Positions 25,177 through 33,957 of a stretch of 64,000 bases of DNA are shown here, piece after piece (the first letter of the stretch is position 1; every line of letters begins with the position of its first letter). The stretch is from JAQGMV01 sp035626595 (lineage in GTDB: Bacteria > Pseudomonadota > Gammaproteobacteria > Burkholderiales > SG8-41): the NCBI GenBank assembly GCA_035626595.1, contig DASPNJ010000092.1, positions 1 through 64,000 on the forward strand, in the 5' to 3' direction. Position numbers and translations under genes: made by a program. The notes below the pieces were generated by a model. It was not told the origin of the DNA, searched no databases, and saw only the letters and a list, made by a program, of their open reading frames with translations.

Positions 25177-26322
25177 ATGCACCCATTGAGAGACAAGACC
25201 GCGATCGTCGGGGTCGGCGCGAGCCCGCAGGGGAAGCTTCCGGGCTCGACCGCGCTGTCACTGGCCGTGGAAGCGTTCAAGCGCGCGCTCGACGATTCGG
25301 GCCTGAAGAAGAGCCAGATCGACGGCCTCCTCACCTTTCCCGGCACGACGGCGCCCGAAGAGGGCTACAACTACCTGCGCGTGGGCGAAGCGCTCGGCAT
25401 CGATCCGCGCTACACCGGCAGCATGAAGATGGGCGGCGGCTCCTGCGGCGCGCTGCTGCACCAGGCCGCGCTGGCGGTGAACGCGGGCATGGCGAACTAC
25501 GTCGCGTGCGTGTTCGGCGACGCGGCCGCGACCGGCGGCGTGCGCTTCGATCGTGCGTCCGGCTGGGGCGATTCGCTCGGGATCTGGGGCTTCATGTCGG
25601 CGTGCGCGAACAGCGCGATCACGGCATCGCGGCACATGGCGCTCTACGGCACGACGAGCCGTCAACTGGGCGAGATCGCCGTGGCGTGCCGCAAGCACGC
25701 GTCAATGAACCCGAACGCGGTCATGCGCAAGCCCATCACGATCGAGGACCACCAGGCATCGCGCTGGATCGTCAAGCCGCTGCGTCTGCTCGACTGCTGC
25801 CTCATCTCCGATGGCGGCGTGTGCTACATCGTGACGACCGCGGAGCGCGCGAAGGACCTGAAGCAGCCGCTCGTGCTCGTCTCGGGCATGGGTCAGGCGT
25901 ACACGACGCGCAACATGGAGCGCGAAGACTGGTGGTACGTGCCGCACCAGAAGCTCGCGATCGAAGACGCTTACCGGATGGCCGGCGTCGGTCCGAAGGA
26001 CATCGACGTGTGCCAGCTCTACGACAACTTCACGAGCAGCGTGCTGCTGTGGTTCGAGCACGGCGGCTTCTGCAAGGTCGGTGAATCGGGATCCTTCGTC
26101 GAAGGCGGCCGCATACAGCTCGGCGGCGAGCTGCCGATCAACACCGCGGGCGGCAATCTGTCGGAGTCCTATATGGAGGGCTGGCTTCACCTTGTAGAGG
26201 GCGTGCGCCAGATGCGCGGAGCATGCGGCGAGCGCCAGGTCGAGGATGCCGAGGTCTGCCTCGTCACCGGGCGCGGCGCCGCGCTCAATACGTCGAACGT
26301 CACGATCCTGAGGAAAGGCTGA
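25177..26322 (+). CDS. Thiolase-fold protein lacking the catalytic cysteine (Ltp/SCP-x-like, probable aldolase)
   Basis: The 381-residue protein has a thiolase fold (DKTAIVGVGASPQGK; HQAALAVNAGMANYVACVFGD) and an Ltp-like C-terminus (QMRGACGERQVEDAEVCLVTGRG). Aligned on the helix ending AVNAG, the position of the thiolase nucleophile falls in the glycines of MGGGSCG; the nearby cysteine is three residues too late. Steroid side-chain Ltp aldolases also lack this cysteine and work in complex with a DUF35 protein, and one is encoded next (26322). I infer a retro-aldol cleavage of a beta-hydroxyacyl-CoA. The stop overlaps the next ATG by one base. Confidence 0.8.
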   Translation: MHPLRDKTAIVGVGASPQGKLPGSTALSLAVEAFKRALDDSGLKKSQIDGLLTFPGTTAPEEGYNYLRVGEALGIDPRYTGSMKMGGGSCGALLHQAALAVNAGMANYVACVFGDAAATGGVRFDRASGWGDSLGIWGFMSACANSAITASRHMALYGTTSRQLGEIAVACRKHASMNPNAVMRKPITIEDHQASRWIVKPLRLLDCCLISDGGVCYIVTTAERAKDLKQPLVLVSGMGQAYTTRNMEREDWWYVPHQKLAIEDAYRMAGVGPKDIDVCQLYDNFTSSVLLWFEHGGFCKVGESGSFVEGGRIQLGGELPINTAGGNLSESYMEGWLHLVEGVRQMRGACGERQVEDAEVCLVTGRGAALNTSNVTILRKG

Positions 26323-26735
26323 TGAGCGAATACAGGAAGCCCCTGCCGACGATCACCGACGAGAACCGGCCGTTCTGGGAAGGTTGTAGAGAGGGCAAGC
26401 TCCGGTTGCAGAAGTGCGGCGAGTGCGGGCACATCCGCTACCCGATCAGCCACGTCTGCCCGGACTGCCTGTCGTACGAATTCACGTGGACGCCGCTCTC
26501 GGGACGCGGCGAGGTGTTCTCGTACGTGGTGTTCCACCAGCTCTACAACAAGGCGTTCGCCGACGATATCCCCTACAACGTGGCGCTGGTGCAACTCGAG
26601 GAAGGGCCGCGGATGTACAGCAACATCGTCGGCGTGGACAACGATGCCGTGAAAGTCGGGGACAAGCTCGAGGTCGTCTTCGATCCGGTCACGCCGGAAG
26701 TGACGATACCGAAGTTCAGGCTGCGACAAGCGTAG
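26322..26735 (+). CDS. DUF35 OB-fold protein with zinc ribbon (ChsH2-like)
   Basis: The 137-residue protein has an N-terminal helical hook (FWEGCREGKLRLQKC), a rubredoxin-like zinc ribbon with C-G-E-C (about 32-35) and C-P-D-C, and a C-terminal OB-fold (GRGEVFSYVVFHQ to DKLEVVFDPV). DUF35 proteins serve as partners of thiolase-fold enzymes; ChsH2 supports the Ltp2 aldolase. The ATG overlaps the preceding stop (TGATG), which indicates equimolar, coupled synthesis with the Ltp-like protein. It acts in the cytoplasm. Confidence 0.88.
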   Translation: MSEYRKPLPTITDENRPFWEGCREGKLRLQKCGECGHIRYPISHVCPDCLSYEFTWTPLSGRGEVFSYVVFHQLYNKAFADDIPYNVALVQLEEGPRMYSNIVGVDNDAVKVGDKLEVVFDPVTPEVTIPKFRLRQA

Positions 26736-26760
26736 CCGCACAAAAGAAAGCGAGGAGAAC

Positions 26761-27753
26761 ATGAAACGATCTGGTGTGGGCGCAATCTGCGTCGCCATCG
26801 CGATGCTGCCGGGCGCGGCACTCGCGCAACGCGGCGACGCAAGCTTTCCGACGAAACCGATACGCGTGGTCGTTCCGCAGCCGCCCGGCGGCACCACCGA
26901 CGCCGTCGCGCGGCTCTTCGGTCAGAAGATGAGCGAGACGCTCGGCCAGCAGATCGTGATCGACAACCGGGCGGGCGGCGGCGTCGCAGGCATCGCGGTG
27001 CAGTCGATGGTCGCGGCGGCCAATCCCGACGGCTACACCGTGCTCGCGATCGTGCCGAACTTCACCTTCACGCCCGCGCTCGTCAAGGACGCGCGCATTC
27101 GCACGGAAGATTTCGCGCCGGTGACGCTGCTCTCGCGCGATCCGTACGTGCTGTCGGTCTACCCCGGCCTGCCCGCGAAATCCGTCAAGGAGTTCATCGC
27201 GCTGGCGAAGTCGAAGCCCGGCTTTCTCAACATGGGTTCCGGCAACATCGGCAGCGGCACGCACATGATCTCGATGCTCTTGCTGAGCGAGGCCGGCATC
27301 CGCAGCGAAGTCACCTACGTCCCGTACAAAGGAACGGGTCTCGCCTTCACCGATCTCGTCGCCGGACGCACGCATGCGGCGATGTCGAGCATCGTCAGCG
27401 CGGGGCCTCACGTCAAAGCCGGACGGTTACGCGCGCTGGGCGTGACCAGCGCCCAGCGCTCCACCGCGTGGCCCGACGTGCCCACCATCGCGGAGCAGGG
27501 GCTCACCGGTTTCGAAGCGACCGCCTGGTACGGCTTCGTCGTACCGGTAAAGACACCGGCGGCCGTCATCAACAAGCTGAGCGCAGCCGCGGCGCAGGCG
27601 GCGAAATCGCCCGACGTGAGCGGCAGGATCAAAACGCTCGGCGGCGAAGCGGTCGGCAGCACGCCGGCCGAGTTCAGGCAGCTCATCGCGCGCGAAACGC
27701 CGCGCTGGCGCGCGCTCATCAAGGAGCTCGGCATGGCGGGTTCACTGCAGTGA
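26761..27753 (+). CDS. Bug/TctC-type receptor, first of a tandem pair
   Basis: The 330-residue precursor has a signal peptide (MKRSGVGAICVAIAMLPGAA, cleavage near ALA-QR). The motifs are KPIRVVVPQPPGGTTDAVAR, DNRAGGGVAGI, PDGYT and YVPYKGTGLAF. The ligand-loop region (GSGTHMISMLLLSEAGIRSE and IVSAGPHVKAGRLRALGVT) is clearly paralogous to the next gene, so the pair arose by tandem duplication. GCGAGGAGAA precedes the ATG. It lies in the catabolic operon 25 bp after the DUF35 gene, so its ligand is probably the operon's substrate. Confidence 0.92.
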   Translation: MKRSGVGAICVAIAMLPGAALAQRGDASFPTKPIRVVVPQPPGGTTDAVARLFGQKMSETLGQQIVIDNRAGGGVAGIAVQSMVAAANPDGYTVLAIVPNFTFTPALVKDARIRTEDFAPVTLLSRDPYVLSVYPGLPAKSVKEFIALAKSKPGFLNMGSGNIGSGTHMISMLLLSEAGIRSEVTYVPYKGTGLAFTDLVAGRTHAAMSSIVSAGPHVKAGRLRALGVTSAQRSTAWPDVPTIAEQGLTGFEATAWYGFVVPVKTPAAVINKLSAAAAQAAKSPDVSGRIKTLGGEAVGSTPAEFRQLIARETPRWRALIKELGMAGSLQ

Positions 27754-27791
27754 GGCATACGTTGTCATTGCGAGGCGCCGGCGTTGCGCTA

Positions 27792-28880
27792 ATGCATACA
27801 CCGTCATTGCGAGGAGCCGGCGCGGCGACGAAGCAATCCCGAGGCGCTCGGAAGCCGTTTCCGTGGGCCACGGGATCGCCACGTCGCGCATTGGCGCTCC
27901 TCGCGATGACACTGCTTTCTCCGTGCGTGATGACACTGCTCGCCCCGTCTGTGTCAGCACAATCGGCCGGCACGTACCCGACGAAGCCGATACGCGTCGT
28001 GGTCGCGCAGCTCGCGGGCGGCACGGCGGATACGGTCATGCGCATGTACGCGGAGAAGATGGGCGAGACGCTGGGACAGCGCCTCGTCGTGGACAATCGC
28101 GGCGGCTCGGGCGTCGCGAGTCTCACCGCGCTTCAGCTCGTCGCCGGCGCGAATCCGGACGGTCACACGCTGATGCTGGTGGTGCCGAGCTTCACGTTCG
28201 CGCCGGCGCTCGTGAAGGACATGCCGGTGGACGTGACCCGCGACTTCGCGCCGATCACGCTGCTCAACCGCGACCCGTATCTCATTACCGCGTATCCCGC
28301 GCTGCCCGCGACATCGGTCAAGGAGCTGGTCGCGCTCGCGAAGGCGAAGCCCGGCACGCTCAACGCCGGCGCCGGCAACTTCGGCAGCGGCACGCATCTC
28401 GTGACGATGTATTTCCTCACCGCCATCGGCATCCGCGACGCCGCGACCTACGTGCCGTACAAATCGATGGGCGGTGCGTTCGTCGACGCCATGGCGGGCC
28501 GCCTGCACGTCGCGGTCTCGAGCATCGTCTCGGCGTGGCCGCATGCGAAAGCAGGACGGCTGCGCGCCCTCGCCGTCACCGGGCGCGAGCGCTCGGACGG
28601 CCTGCCCGAGACCCCCACCGTGGCCGAGCACGGCTTCCGCGGCTTCGAAGCCTACGCGTGGAACGGGCTCGTTGCGCCCGCACGCACGCCGCCGCGGATC
28701 GTCGATAAGCTGAGCGCCGTCGTCGCGCAGGCATCCAAGGCACCCGAGATCCGCGACAAGCTCAAGTCACAGGGCAGCGAAGCGACGGCGACGGCTCCGG
28801 CGGAGTTCCGCCGCATGATCGCAGACGAGATCCCGCGCTGGCGCAAACTGGTGAAGGAGCTCGGCATCACGCCGGGTTGA
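27792..28880 (+). CDS. Bug/TctC-type receptor with repeat-encoded signal peptide, second of tandem pair
   Basis: From the ATG at 27792 the precursor has 362 residues. Residues 4-40 come from a complete family B element and end in SPRRALALLAMT, identical over the last stretch to the receptor at 12413. The signal continues LLSPCVMTLLAPSVSA, where MTLL is a short tandem duplication, and cleaves before QSAG. A GTG at 27750, overlapping the preceding stop as GTGA, is an in-frame alternative; it lies in a further partial repeat copy. The mature receptor (KPIRVVVAQLAGGTADTVMR, DNRGGSGVASL, YVPYKSMGGAF) is a duplicate of the upstream gene. Confidence 0.85.
   Translation: MHTPSLRGAGAATKQSRGARKPFPWATGSPRRALALLAMTLLSPCVMTLLAPSVSAQSAGTYPTKPIRVVVAQLAGGTADTVMRMYAEKMGETLGQRLVVDNRGGSGVASLTALQLVAGANPDGHTLMLVVPSFTFAPALVKDMPVDVTRDFAPITLLNRDPYLITAYPALPATSVKELVALAKAKPGTLNAGAGNFGSGTHLVTMYFLTAIGIRDAATYVPYKSMGGAFVDAMAGRLHVAVSSIVSAWPHAKAGRLRALAVTGRERSDGLPETPTVAEHGFRGFEAYAWNGLVAPARTPPRIVDKLSAVVAQASKAPEIRDKLKSQGSEATATAPAEFRRMIADEIPRWRKLVKELGITPG
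27803..27910 (+). repeat. Complete family B MITE-like element inside a coding sequence
   Basis: The 108-bp element begins GTCATTGCGAGGAGC and ends GCTCCTCGCGATGAC. It is preceded by a truncated direct copy of the left end (GTCATTGCGAGGCGCCGGCG, from about 27764). It is open in the receptor frame from end to end, the same frame as the element at 13341-13451. Confidence 0.8.
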
Positions 28881-28884
28881 TGAG

Positions 28885-28932
28885 GTCATTGCGAGGAACA
28901 CCGTGACGAAGCAATCCCGAGACGCTCGAACG
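28885..28932. repeat. Family B left-end fragment
   Basis: GTCATTGCGAGGAACACCGT followed by GACGAAGCAATCCCGAGACGCTCG lies between the receptor stop and the CoA-transferase start. It contains an in-frame GTG that could serve as an alternative start for the CoA-transferase. Confidence 0.65.
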
Positions 28933-28935
28933 AAG

Positions 28936-30123
28936 ATGGCACTCGATGGCATCCGCGTCGTCTGCTTCGGCATGGGCGGCGCGGCGCCGCTCGCGACCGC
29001 TACGCTCGGCGATTTCGGCGCCGAGATCTTCAAGGTCGAGCCGCGCACCGGCGACTGGTCGCGCACGACGCCGGGCCTGGGCACGCGCGAGTTCAACCGC
29101 AACAAAAAAGGCATCGCGATCGATCTGAAGCACGCCGACGGCATCGCCCTCGCGAAACGCATGATCGCGACGGCTGACGTCGTGATGGAAAGCTTCCGTC
29201 CCGGCGTGATGGACCGGCTCGGACTCGGCTACGCCGCAGTGCGCGAAGTGAATCCGCGCATCGTCTACTGCTCGGTCAGCGCTTACGGCCAGACCGGCCC
29301 CTGGAAAGACAAGCCGGGCGTGGACGGCATCATCCAGGCCGTCTCGGGAATGATGAGCGTGCTCGGCCGCGACGGTGATCAGCCGCAAGACGAGCCGATC
29401 AAGATCTCGTTCCCGGCGGTGGACATGACCGGCGGCCTGATTGCCGTGCAGGGCATCATGATGGCGCTTTTCGCACGCGAGCGGCACGGCATCGGACAGC
29501 ACGTCGACGTGAGCCTGCTCGAGGGCGCGCTCGTCATCCAGAAGTCGTCGGTCACCCGCTACCTCAGCTCGCAGAAGCTGCAGCCGAAGACCGGCAGCCG
29601 CGCGCCGTACGCGACGCCGAACGAGGCCTACCGCACGAAAGACGGCCACATCATGCTCGCCGCGTACACGACCGATCGCTGGAACGCGCTGTGCCGCGAG
29701 GTGCTCGGTCGTCCCGAGCTCGCAGACGACCCGCGCTTCAAGGAGCGTCCGACGCGGCAGGAGCATCACGGCGAGCTGAAGGCGATCATAGAGTCGATCC
29801 TGAAGGAGCGCCCGTCCGCCGAATGGCTCGCGCTGTGCGAGCAGCACGACCTCATCTGCGCGCCGATCAATACCTATCGCGAGGTCGTGGAGCTCGAGCA
29901 GGTGAAGGCGCGCAACGCGATCGAAACGATCGCCTTCCCGGACGGCCGCACGATGCGCACCGTCGCACCCGTTCCGAAGCTGAGCGAGACGCCGGGCGCC
30001 ATCCGCTCGCCCTACCCCTCGCAGGTCGGCGAGCACACGCGCGAGATTCTGCTCGCGGTCGGTCTCGCCGAAGACGAGATCGCAAGGCTCGAAGCCGCTG
30101 GCGTAATCGGCGTGCATTCGTAG
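28936..30123 (+). CDS. CaiB/BaiF family III CoA-transferase
   Basis: The 395-residue protein has the family features LATATLGDFGAEIFKVE, FNRNKKGIAIDLK, MESFRPGVMDRLGLGY and the catalytic aspartate D130 in KPGVDGIIQAVSGMM. It should transfer CoA to the acid imported by the tandem receptors, feeding the hydratase and aldolase steps. The ATG at 28936 starts the conserved part (MALDGIRVV). A GTG at 28903 would add 11 residues that are encoded by repeat B and are not family-like. The stop codon is one base from the next gene's GTG start. Confidence 0.9.
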   Translation: MALDGIRVVCFGMGGAAPLATATLGDFGAEIFKVEPRTGDWSRTTPGLGTREFNRNKKGIAIDLKHADGIALAKRMIATADVVMESFRPGVMDRLGLGYAAVREVNPRIVYCSVSAYGQTGPWKDKPGVDGIIQAVSGMMSVLGRDGDQPQDEPIKISFPAVDMTGGLIAVQGIMMALFARERHGIGQHVDVSLLEGALVIQKSSVTRYLSSQKLQPKTGSRAPYATPNEAYRTKDGHIMLAAYTTDRWNALCREVLGRPELADDPRFKERPTRQEHHGELKAIIESILKERPSAEWLALCEQHDLICAPINTYREVVELEQVKARNAIETIAFPDGRTMRTVAPVPKLSETPGAIRSPYPSQVGEHTREILLAVGLAEDEIARLEAAGVIGVHS

Positions 30124-30124
30124 C

Positions 30125-31477
30125 GTGGAGCACCTTCGCAGCCTTTCGTCGTTCGTCGCGCAATGCGCGGGCGATGACATTCCGCAAGCGGCGATCGACC
30201 GGGCGAAGCTCGCGCTGGTCGATTTCATCGGTGTTGCGATCGCCGGCTCGATCGAGCCGGCGTCGAAAATCGTGACCGCGCACGTCGCGAGACATGCGCG
30301 GGGCGAGGCGAGCGTGATCGCATCGGCTCTGCGCACCCACGCCGCCGACGCCGCGCTCGCGAACGCGACGATGGGCCATGCGCTCGACTTCGACGATTCG
30401 AGCTTCGTGCTCGGCGGCCATCCGACGGTGACGATGCTTCCGGCGCTCCTCGCGCTCGCGCAGGAACGCGGCAGCTCCGGGCGCGAGGTGCTCGAGGCGT
30501 ACGTGGTCGGATTCGAAGTGATGATGAAGCTCTCGCGCGCGGTCAATTTCGAGCACTACGAGAAGGGCTGGCATCCGACGGCGACGATGGGCGCCTTCGG
30601 CACGGCTGCCGCGGCGGCGCGGCTGCTGCGCCTGCCGGCGGACACCGTGCAGCACGCGCTCGGCCTCGCGGCATCGATGGCCTCGGGTGTCAAAGCGAAC
30701 TTCGGCGCGATGGCGAAGCCCTACCAGGTCGCGCACGCGGCGCAGAAGGGGCTCACCTGCGCCCAGCTCGCCGCCGACGGCCTGACGGCATCACCTGCGG
30801 CGCTCGAAGGCCGGCAGGGTTTCTTCGAGGTGTACAACGGCCCGGGCAAGTACCGGCCGGAAGCGCTCTGCACATTCGGCGACACGCTGGAGATCCTGCG
30901 CTCGGGTCTCATGTTCAAGAAATATCCGTGCTGCGGCGCTACGCACGCGCCGATCGACGCCGCGCAGGATCTGGTACGCGCAGAGCCGTTGCCGCGCGGC
31001 GAGGTCGAGTCGATCACGATCGCGATGAACAAGCGCCGCCTCACGCACGTCGATCGCCCGCGCGTGAATAGCGGGCTCGAAGCGAAGTTCAGCATCCAGT
31101 ACACGCTCGCGGCCGCGCTCGCCGATGCACACGTCGGCCTGCGGCACTTCACCGATGCGGCGCTTGCCCGAGCGGATCTGAGGGACCTCGCCGGACGCGT
31201 GAACGCGGTCGGCGTCGAAGGTGCCGCGGAGCTTTCGCAGGCCTGCGAGCTCACCGTGCGGCTCAAAGGCGGCGCGACGCGGTCCGTTCAGCGCGCAGAC
31301 GCCGACGGCCGCAGCGCGGACCACTACCCCGCCTACATGGAAGCGAAGTTCAAGGACTGCGTCGAGCAGGTTTTCGAGGGGCGGCGTGCCGAACCGCTGC
31401 TCGCGCAGTTGATGGCGTTCGATGCCAGCGCGAGCGTGAACGCCCTCATGCGCTCGCTGGGGCGCACCGACCGATGA
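30125..31477 (+). CDS. MmgE/PrpD family protein
   Basis: The 450-residue protein matches the MmgE/PrpD family: an all-helical domain with LALVDFIGVAIAGS and NATMGHALDFDDSS (catalytic-site region), HPTATMGAFGTAAAAARLL, and a second domain with KKYPCCGATH. PrpD is a 2-methylcitrate dehydratase; relatives act as cis-aconitate decarboxylases or other dehydratases. It starts at a GTG one base after the CoA-transferase stop and overlaps the flavoprotein gene by four bases (ATGA), so it is firmly within the operon. The exact substrate cannot be read. Confidence 0.9.
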   Translation: MEHLRSLSSFVAQCAGDDIPQAAIDRAKLALVDFIGVAIAGSIEPASKIVTAHVARHARGEASVIASALRTHAADAALANATMGHALDFDDSSFVLGGHPTVTMLPALLALAQERGSSGREVLEAYVVGFEVMMKLSRAVNFEHYEKGWHPTATMGAFGTAAAAARLLRLPADTVQHALGLAASMASGVKANFGAMAKPYQVAHAAQKGLTCAQLAADGLTASPAALEGRQGFFEVYNGPGKYRPEALCTFGDTLEILRSGLMFKKYPCCGATHAPIDAAQDLVRAEPLPRGEVESITIAMNKRRLTHVDRPRVNSGLEAKFSIQYTLAAALADAHVGLRHFTDAALARADLRDLAGRVNAVGVEGAAELSQACELTVRLKGGATRSVQRADADGRSADHYPAYMEAKFKDCVEQVFEGRRAEPLLAQLMAFDASASVNALMRSLGRTDR

Positions 31478-33087
31478 GCGCGGTCTACACCGACGTGATC
31501 GTCGTCGGCTTCGGCGCCGCGGGTGCATGCGCGGCGATCGAGGCGCATGACAGCGGCGCGCAAGTGATCCTGCTCGAGAAGCAGCCGGAGGACGGCCACT
31601 ATTCGAGCACGCGCATGAGCGGCGGCGGCTTCCACAGCCCGCGGCGCGACGGGAATTTCGAAGCGCTCAAGGCGTATTCGAAAGCGATGTTCAGCGGCGA
31701 GAACCTGCCGCTCAACCTCGAAGGCGAGCAGCCGGAGTTCGCCGACGAGCTCGCCGAGCTGTGGGCGCAGCATGCGCCGGACAACGAGGCGTTCATGCGC
31801 AGCCTCGATCCGCAGTTCCGCACCGTGAGCCTCGCCAATGCGGCATTCTCCGAATTTCCCGGCGCCGCCGAGTCCGGCTACGCCGTCGTGAAGAGCACCT
31901 ATACCGGCTCGAGCGACGAAGCGGTGTGGAACGCGAGCACCAAGGACGCGCCGAAGACGCAGAAGCAGTCGGGTGAAGCGTTTCACGCGTGCCTGCTGAC
32001 CGGCCTCCAGTCGCGCAAGGTCGCGATCCACTACGGCACACCCGCGCAGCGCCTGCTCGTGGACGTCGACGGCGCGGCGATCGGTGTGATCGCTGTACGC
32101 GGCGAGCAGCGCATCACGTATTACGCCCGGCGCGGCGTGGTGCTCACCTGCGGCGGCTATGAATACCAGCCGCGCATGCGCAAGGCTTTCCTCGACGGTC
32201 CCGGCATCGAAGGGTGGGCGTTCTATGGCTCGCCCGCGAACACCGGCGACGGCATCCGCATGGCGCTCAAGGCCGGCGCCGCGCTCACCAAAATCGGCAG
32301 CATCGCCGGTCGTGTGATCTGCGCCATTCCCGAGCGGCGGCACGGCCTCAAAATCGGGCTCAACACCGCGAGCGTCGGCAAGCCGAACGAGATCGTGGTG
32401 GACAACTACGGCCGGCGCTATGCGGGCGAGCGGCGCATCACGAAGGACCCCAGCCGCTATCACTTCTACAAGGAAGCGCTGCACTTCGACACGGTAACGC
32501 TCAGCTACCCGCGCATTCCGTCGTGGATGGTGTTCGATTCGCAGCTCATGGAAAGCGGGCCGATCGTGCGGGTCGGCCGCGCCAAATACATCGGCATCGA
32601 CTGGGGCGAGGACAACCGCAACGCGCTCGCCAACGGCTGGATCCTCCAGGGCGCCACGATCCAGGAGTTGGGCGCAAAGATCCGCGCGCACCGCGACAAC
32701 CGCGGCGTGATGGATCCGGCGCTGCTCGCGCGCACGGTCGAGACCTACAACGGCTACTGCGCCGCGGGACACGATGCCGATTTCGAGCGTGAGGTCGCGA
32801 CGATGGGGCCGGTCTCGAAGCCGCCCTTCTACGCGATCCCGCTGTATCCGGGCGGTCCCAATACGACCGGCGGCCTGCGCTCCAACGGTCGGCGCGAAGT
32901 GCTCGACTGGGACGACGCGCCGATCCCGCGGCTCTATACCGCGGGCGAGATCTCGTCGGTGTTCCAGTTCGTCTATCAGGGCGGCGGCAACCTCGCCGAG
33001 GGCATCACCTTCGGCCGTATCGCCGGCCGCAACGCGGCCGCGGAGCGGCCGTGGACGCAACAGCAAACGCGGAGATCGATCGCATGA
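31474..33087 (+). CDS. FAD-dependent dehydrogenase, fumarate reductase/KstD-like
   Basis: The 537-residue flavoprotein has an N-terminal FAD motif VIVVGFGAAGACAAIEAHDSG, the second strand end LLEKQ, a capping domain, and the C-terminal signature GGPNTTGGLR with LYTAGEISS, FQFVYQGGGNLAEGITFGRIAG. This is the FAD_binding_2 group (fumarate reductase, tricarballylate dehydrogenase, 3-ketosteroid dehydrogenase). There is no signal peptide or heme domain. It would introduce or remove a C=C bond next to a carboxyl or keto group, which suits an operon with an enoyl-CoA hydratase. Four-base overlaps join it to both neighbours. Confidence 0.87.
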   Translation: MSAVYTDVIVVGFGAAGACAAIEAHDSGAQVILLEKQPEDGHYSSTRMSGGGFHSPRRDGNFEALKAYSKAMFSGENLPLNLEGEQPEFADELAELWAQHAPDNEAFMRSLDPQFRTVSLANAAFSEFPGAAESGYAVVKSTYTGSSDEAVWNASTKDAPKTQKQSGEAFHACLLTGLQSRKVAIHYGTPAQRLLVDVDGAAIGVIAVRGEQRITYYARRGVVLTCGGYEYQPRMRKAFLDGPGIEGWAFYGSPANTGDGIRMALKAGAALTKIGSIAGRVICAIPERRHGLKIGLNTASVGKPNEIVVDNYGRRYAGERRITKDPSRYHFYKEALHFDTVTLSYPRIPSWMVFDSQLMESGPIVRVGRAKYIGIDWGEDNRNALANGWILQGATIQELGAKIRAHRDNRGVMDPALLARTVETYNGYCAAGHDADFEREVATMGPVSKPPFYAIPLYPGGPNTTGGLRSNGRREVLDWDDAPIPRLYTAGEISSVFQFVYQGGGNLAEGITFGRIAGRNAAAERPWTQQQTRRSIA

Positions 33088-33830
33088 GCGACCAGACAGT
33101 CCTGGTGGAAGATTGCGGCAGCTACGCCTGTATCACGTTGAACCGGCCGCAGCAGCGCAACGCGCTCGACAGCGCGGCGCAGCTCGAGCTGCAGGCCGTG
33201 TTGCGGCAGTGCGTGGGCCGTTACGCAGCCATCGTGCTCACCGGCGCGGGAGAGACGTTCTGCACCGGCGTGGGCAGCGAAGACGCGTCGAGTCCCGGTG
33301 CAGCGCGCTTCTCCCGCCTCGGGCAGACGTGGATCGAGACGGTCGAAGCGATCCGCAAGCACCCGAGCGTCGTCATCGCTGCGGTGCGCGGCGCCGCGCT
33401 CGGCGAGGGCGTGACGCTCATCAACGCATGCGACCTCGCGATCGCCGCGGAGGACGCCGAGATCGGCCTGCCGGAAATCACGCGCGCGGCGTATCCCGAA
33501 GGCGCGGGTCCTTCCACTCAGCTGCGGATTCTGCGCAAGCACGCATCCTGGATGATCCTCACCGGCAAACCCGTGGACGGACGCACCGCGGCGCGCTGGG
33601 GCCTCGTCAATCTCGCCGTGCCCGCCGAGCGCGTGCTGGACGAAGCGCGCGCCGTCGCCGAGAACATCGCGAAGTTCAATCCGACGACGGTGGACTGGAC
33701 GAAGAAAGCGATCGACGACATCCCGTCGCACGTCTCGGACTGGACGGCGGCGCTCGAGTACGGTCGTGTGATCACGGCGGTCGTTCAGAACCAGATCGGC
33801 AAAGACAAAGTGATGCCGAAGAAGTTCTAA
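33084..33830 (+). CDS. Crotonase-family protein, one catalytic Glu missing
   Basis: The 248-residue protein is an enoyl-CoA hydratase/isomerase homologue (ITLNRPQQRNALDS; FCTGVGSEDAS). In the first catalytic position, GEGVTLINACD, Thr replaces the glutamate, while the second (LPEITRAAYPEGAG) is kept. With a single acid it may act as an isomerase, dehydratase or hydrolase. It begins within the flavoprotein's stop codon (ATGA). The next gene is a paralogue sharing LRILRKHA-W-ILT and IPSH-DW-ALEYGR, so the pair is a duplication. Confidence 0.87.
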   Translation: MSDQTVLVEDCGSYACITLNRPQQRNALDSAAQLELQAVLRQCVGRYAAIVLTGAGETFCTGVGSEDASSPGAARFSRLGQTWIETVEAIRKHPSVVIAAVRGAALGEGVTLINACDLAIAAEDAEIGLPEITRAAYPEGAGPSTQLRILRKHASWMILTGKPVDGRTAARWGLVNLAVPAERVLDEARAVAENIAKFNPTTVDWTKKAIDDIPSHVSDWTAALEYGRVITAVVQNQIGKDKVMPKKF

Positions 33831-33837
33831 ATTCGAC

Positions 33838-33950
33838 GTGCGCCACGAGATTGCTTCGTCGCCGCACTGGCGGCTCCCCGCAACGACAACCTGACGCCGT
33901 CATCGCGAGACATCGCCAGTGCGATGCCGTGGCGATCTCGTGGCGCACGC
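33838..33950. repeat. Family B half-elements, inverted arrangement
   Basis: CGTGCGCCACGAGATTGCTT at the left and GGCGATCTCGTGGCGCACG at the right form the outer arms, while the GTCATCGCGAG-type ends face inwards. The repeat separates the two tandem crotonase genes and ends eight bases before the second start codon. Confidence 0.65.
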
Positions 33951-33957
33951 AAACGAC

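Noticed and set aside
25177..26322. Calling the thiolase-fold gene acetyl-CoA acetyltransferase
   Set aside because: The nucleophilic cysteine is not at its position and the adjacent DUF35 gene points to the Ltp aldolase group.
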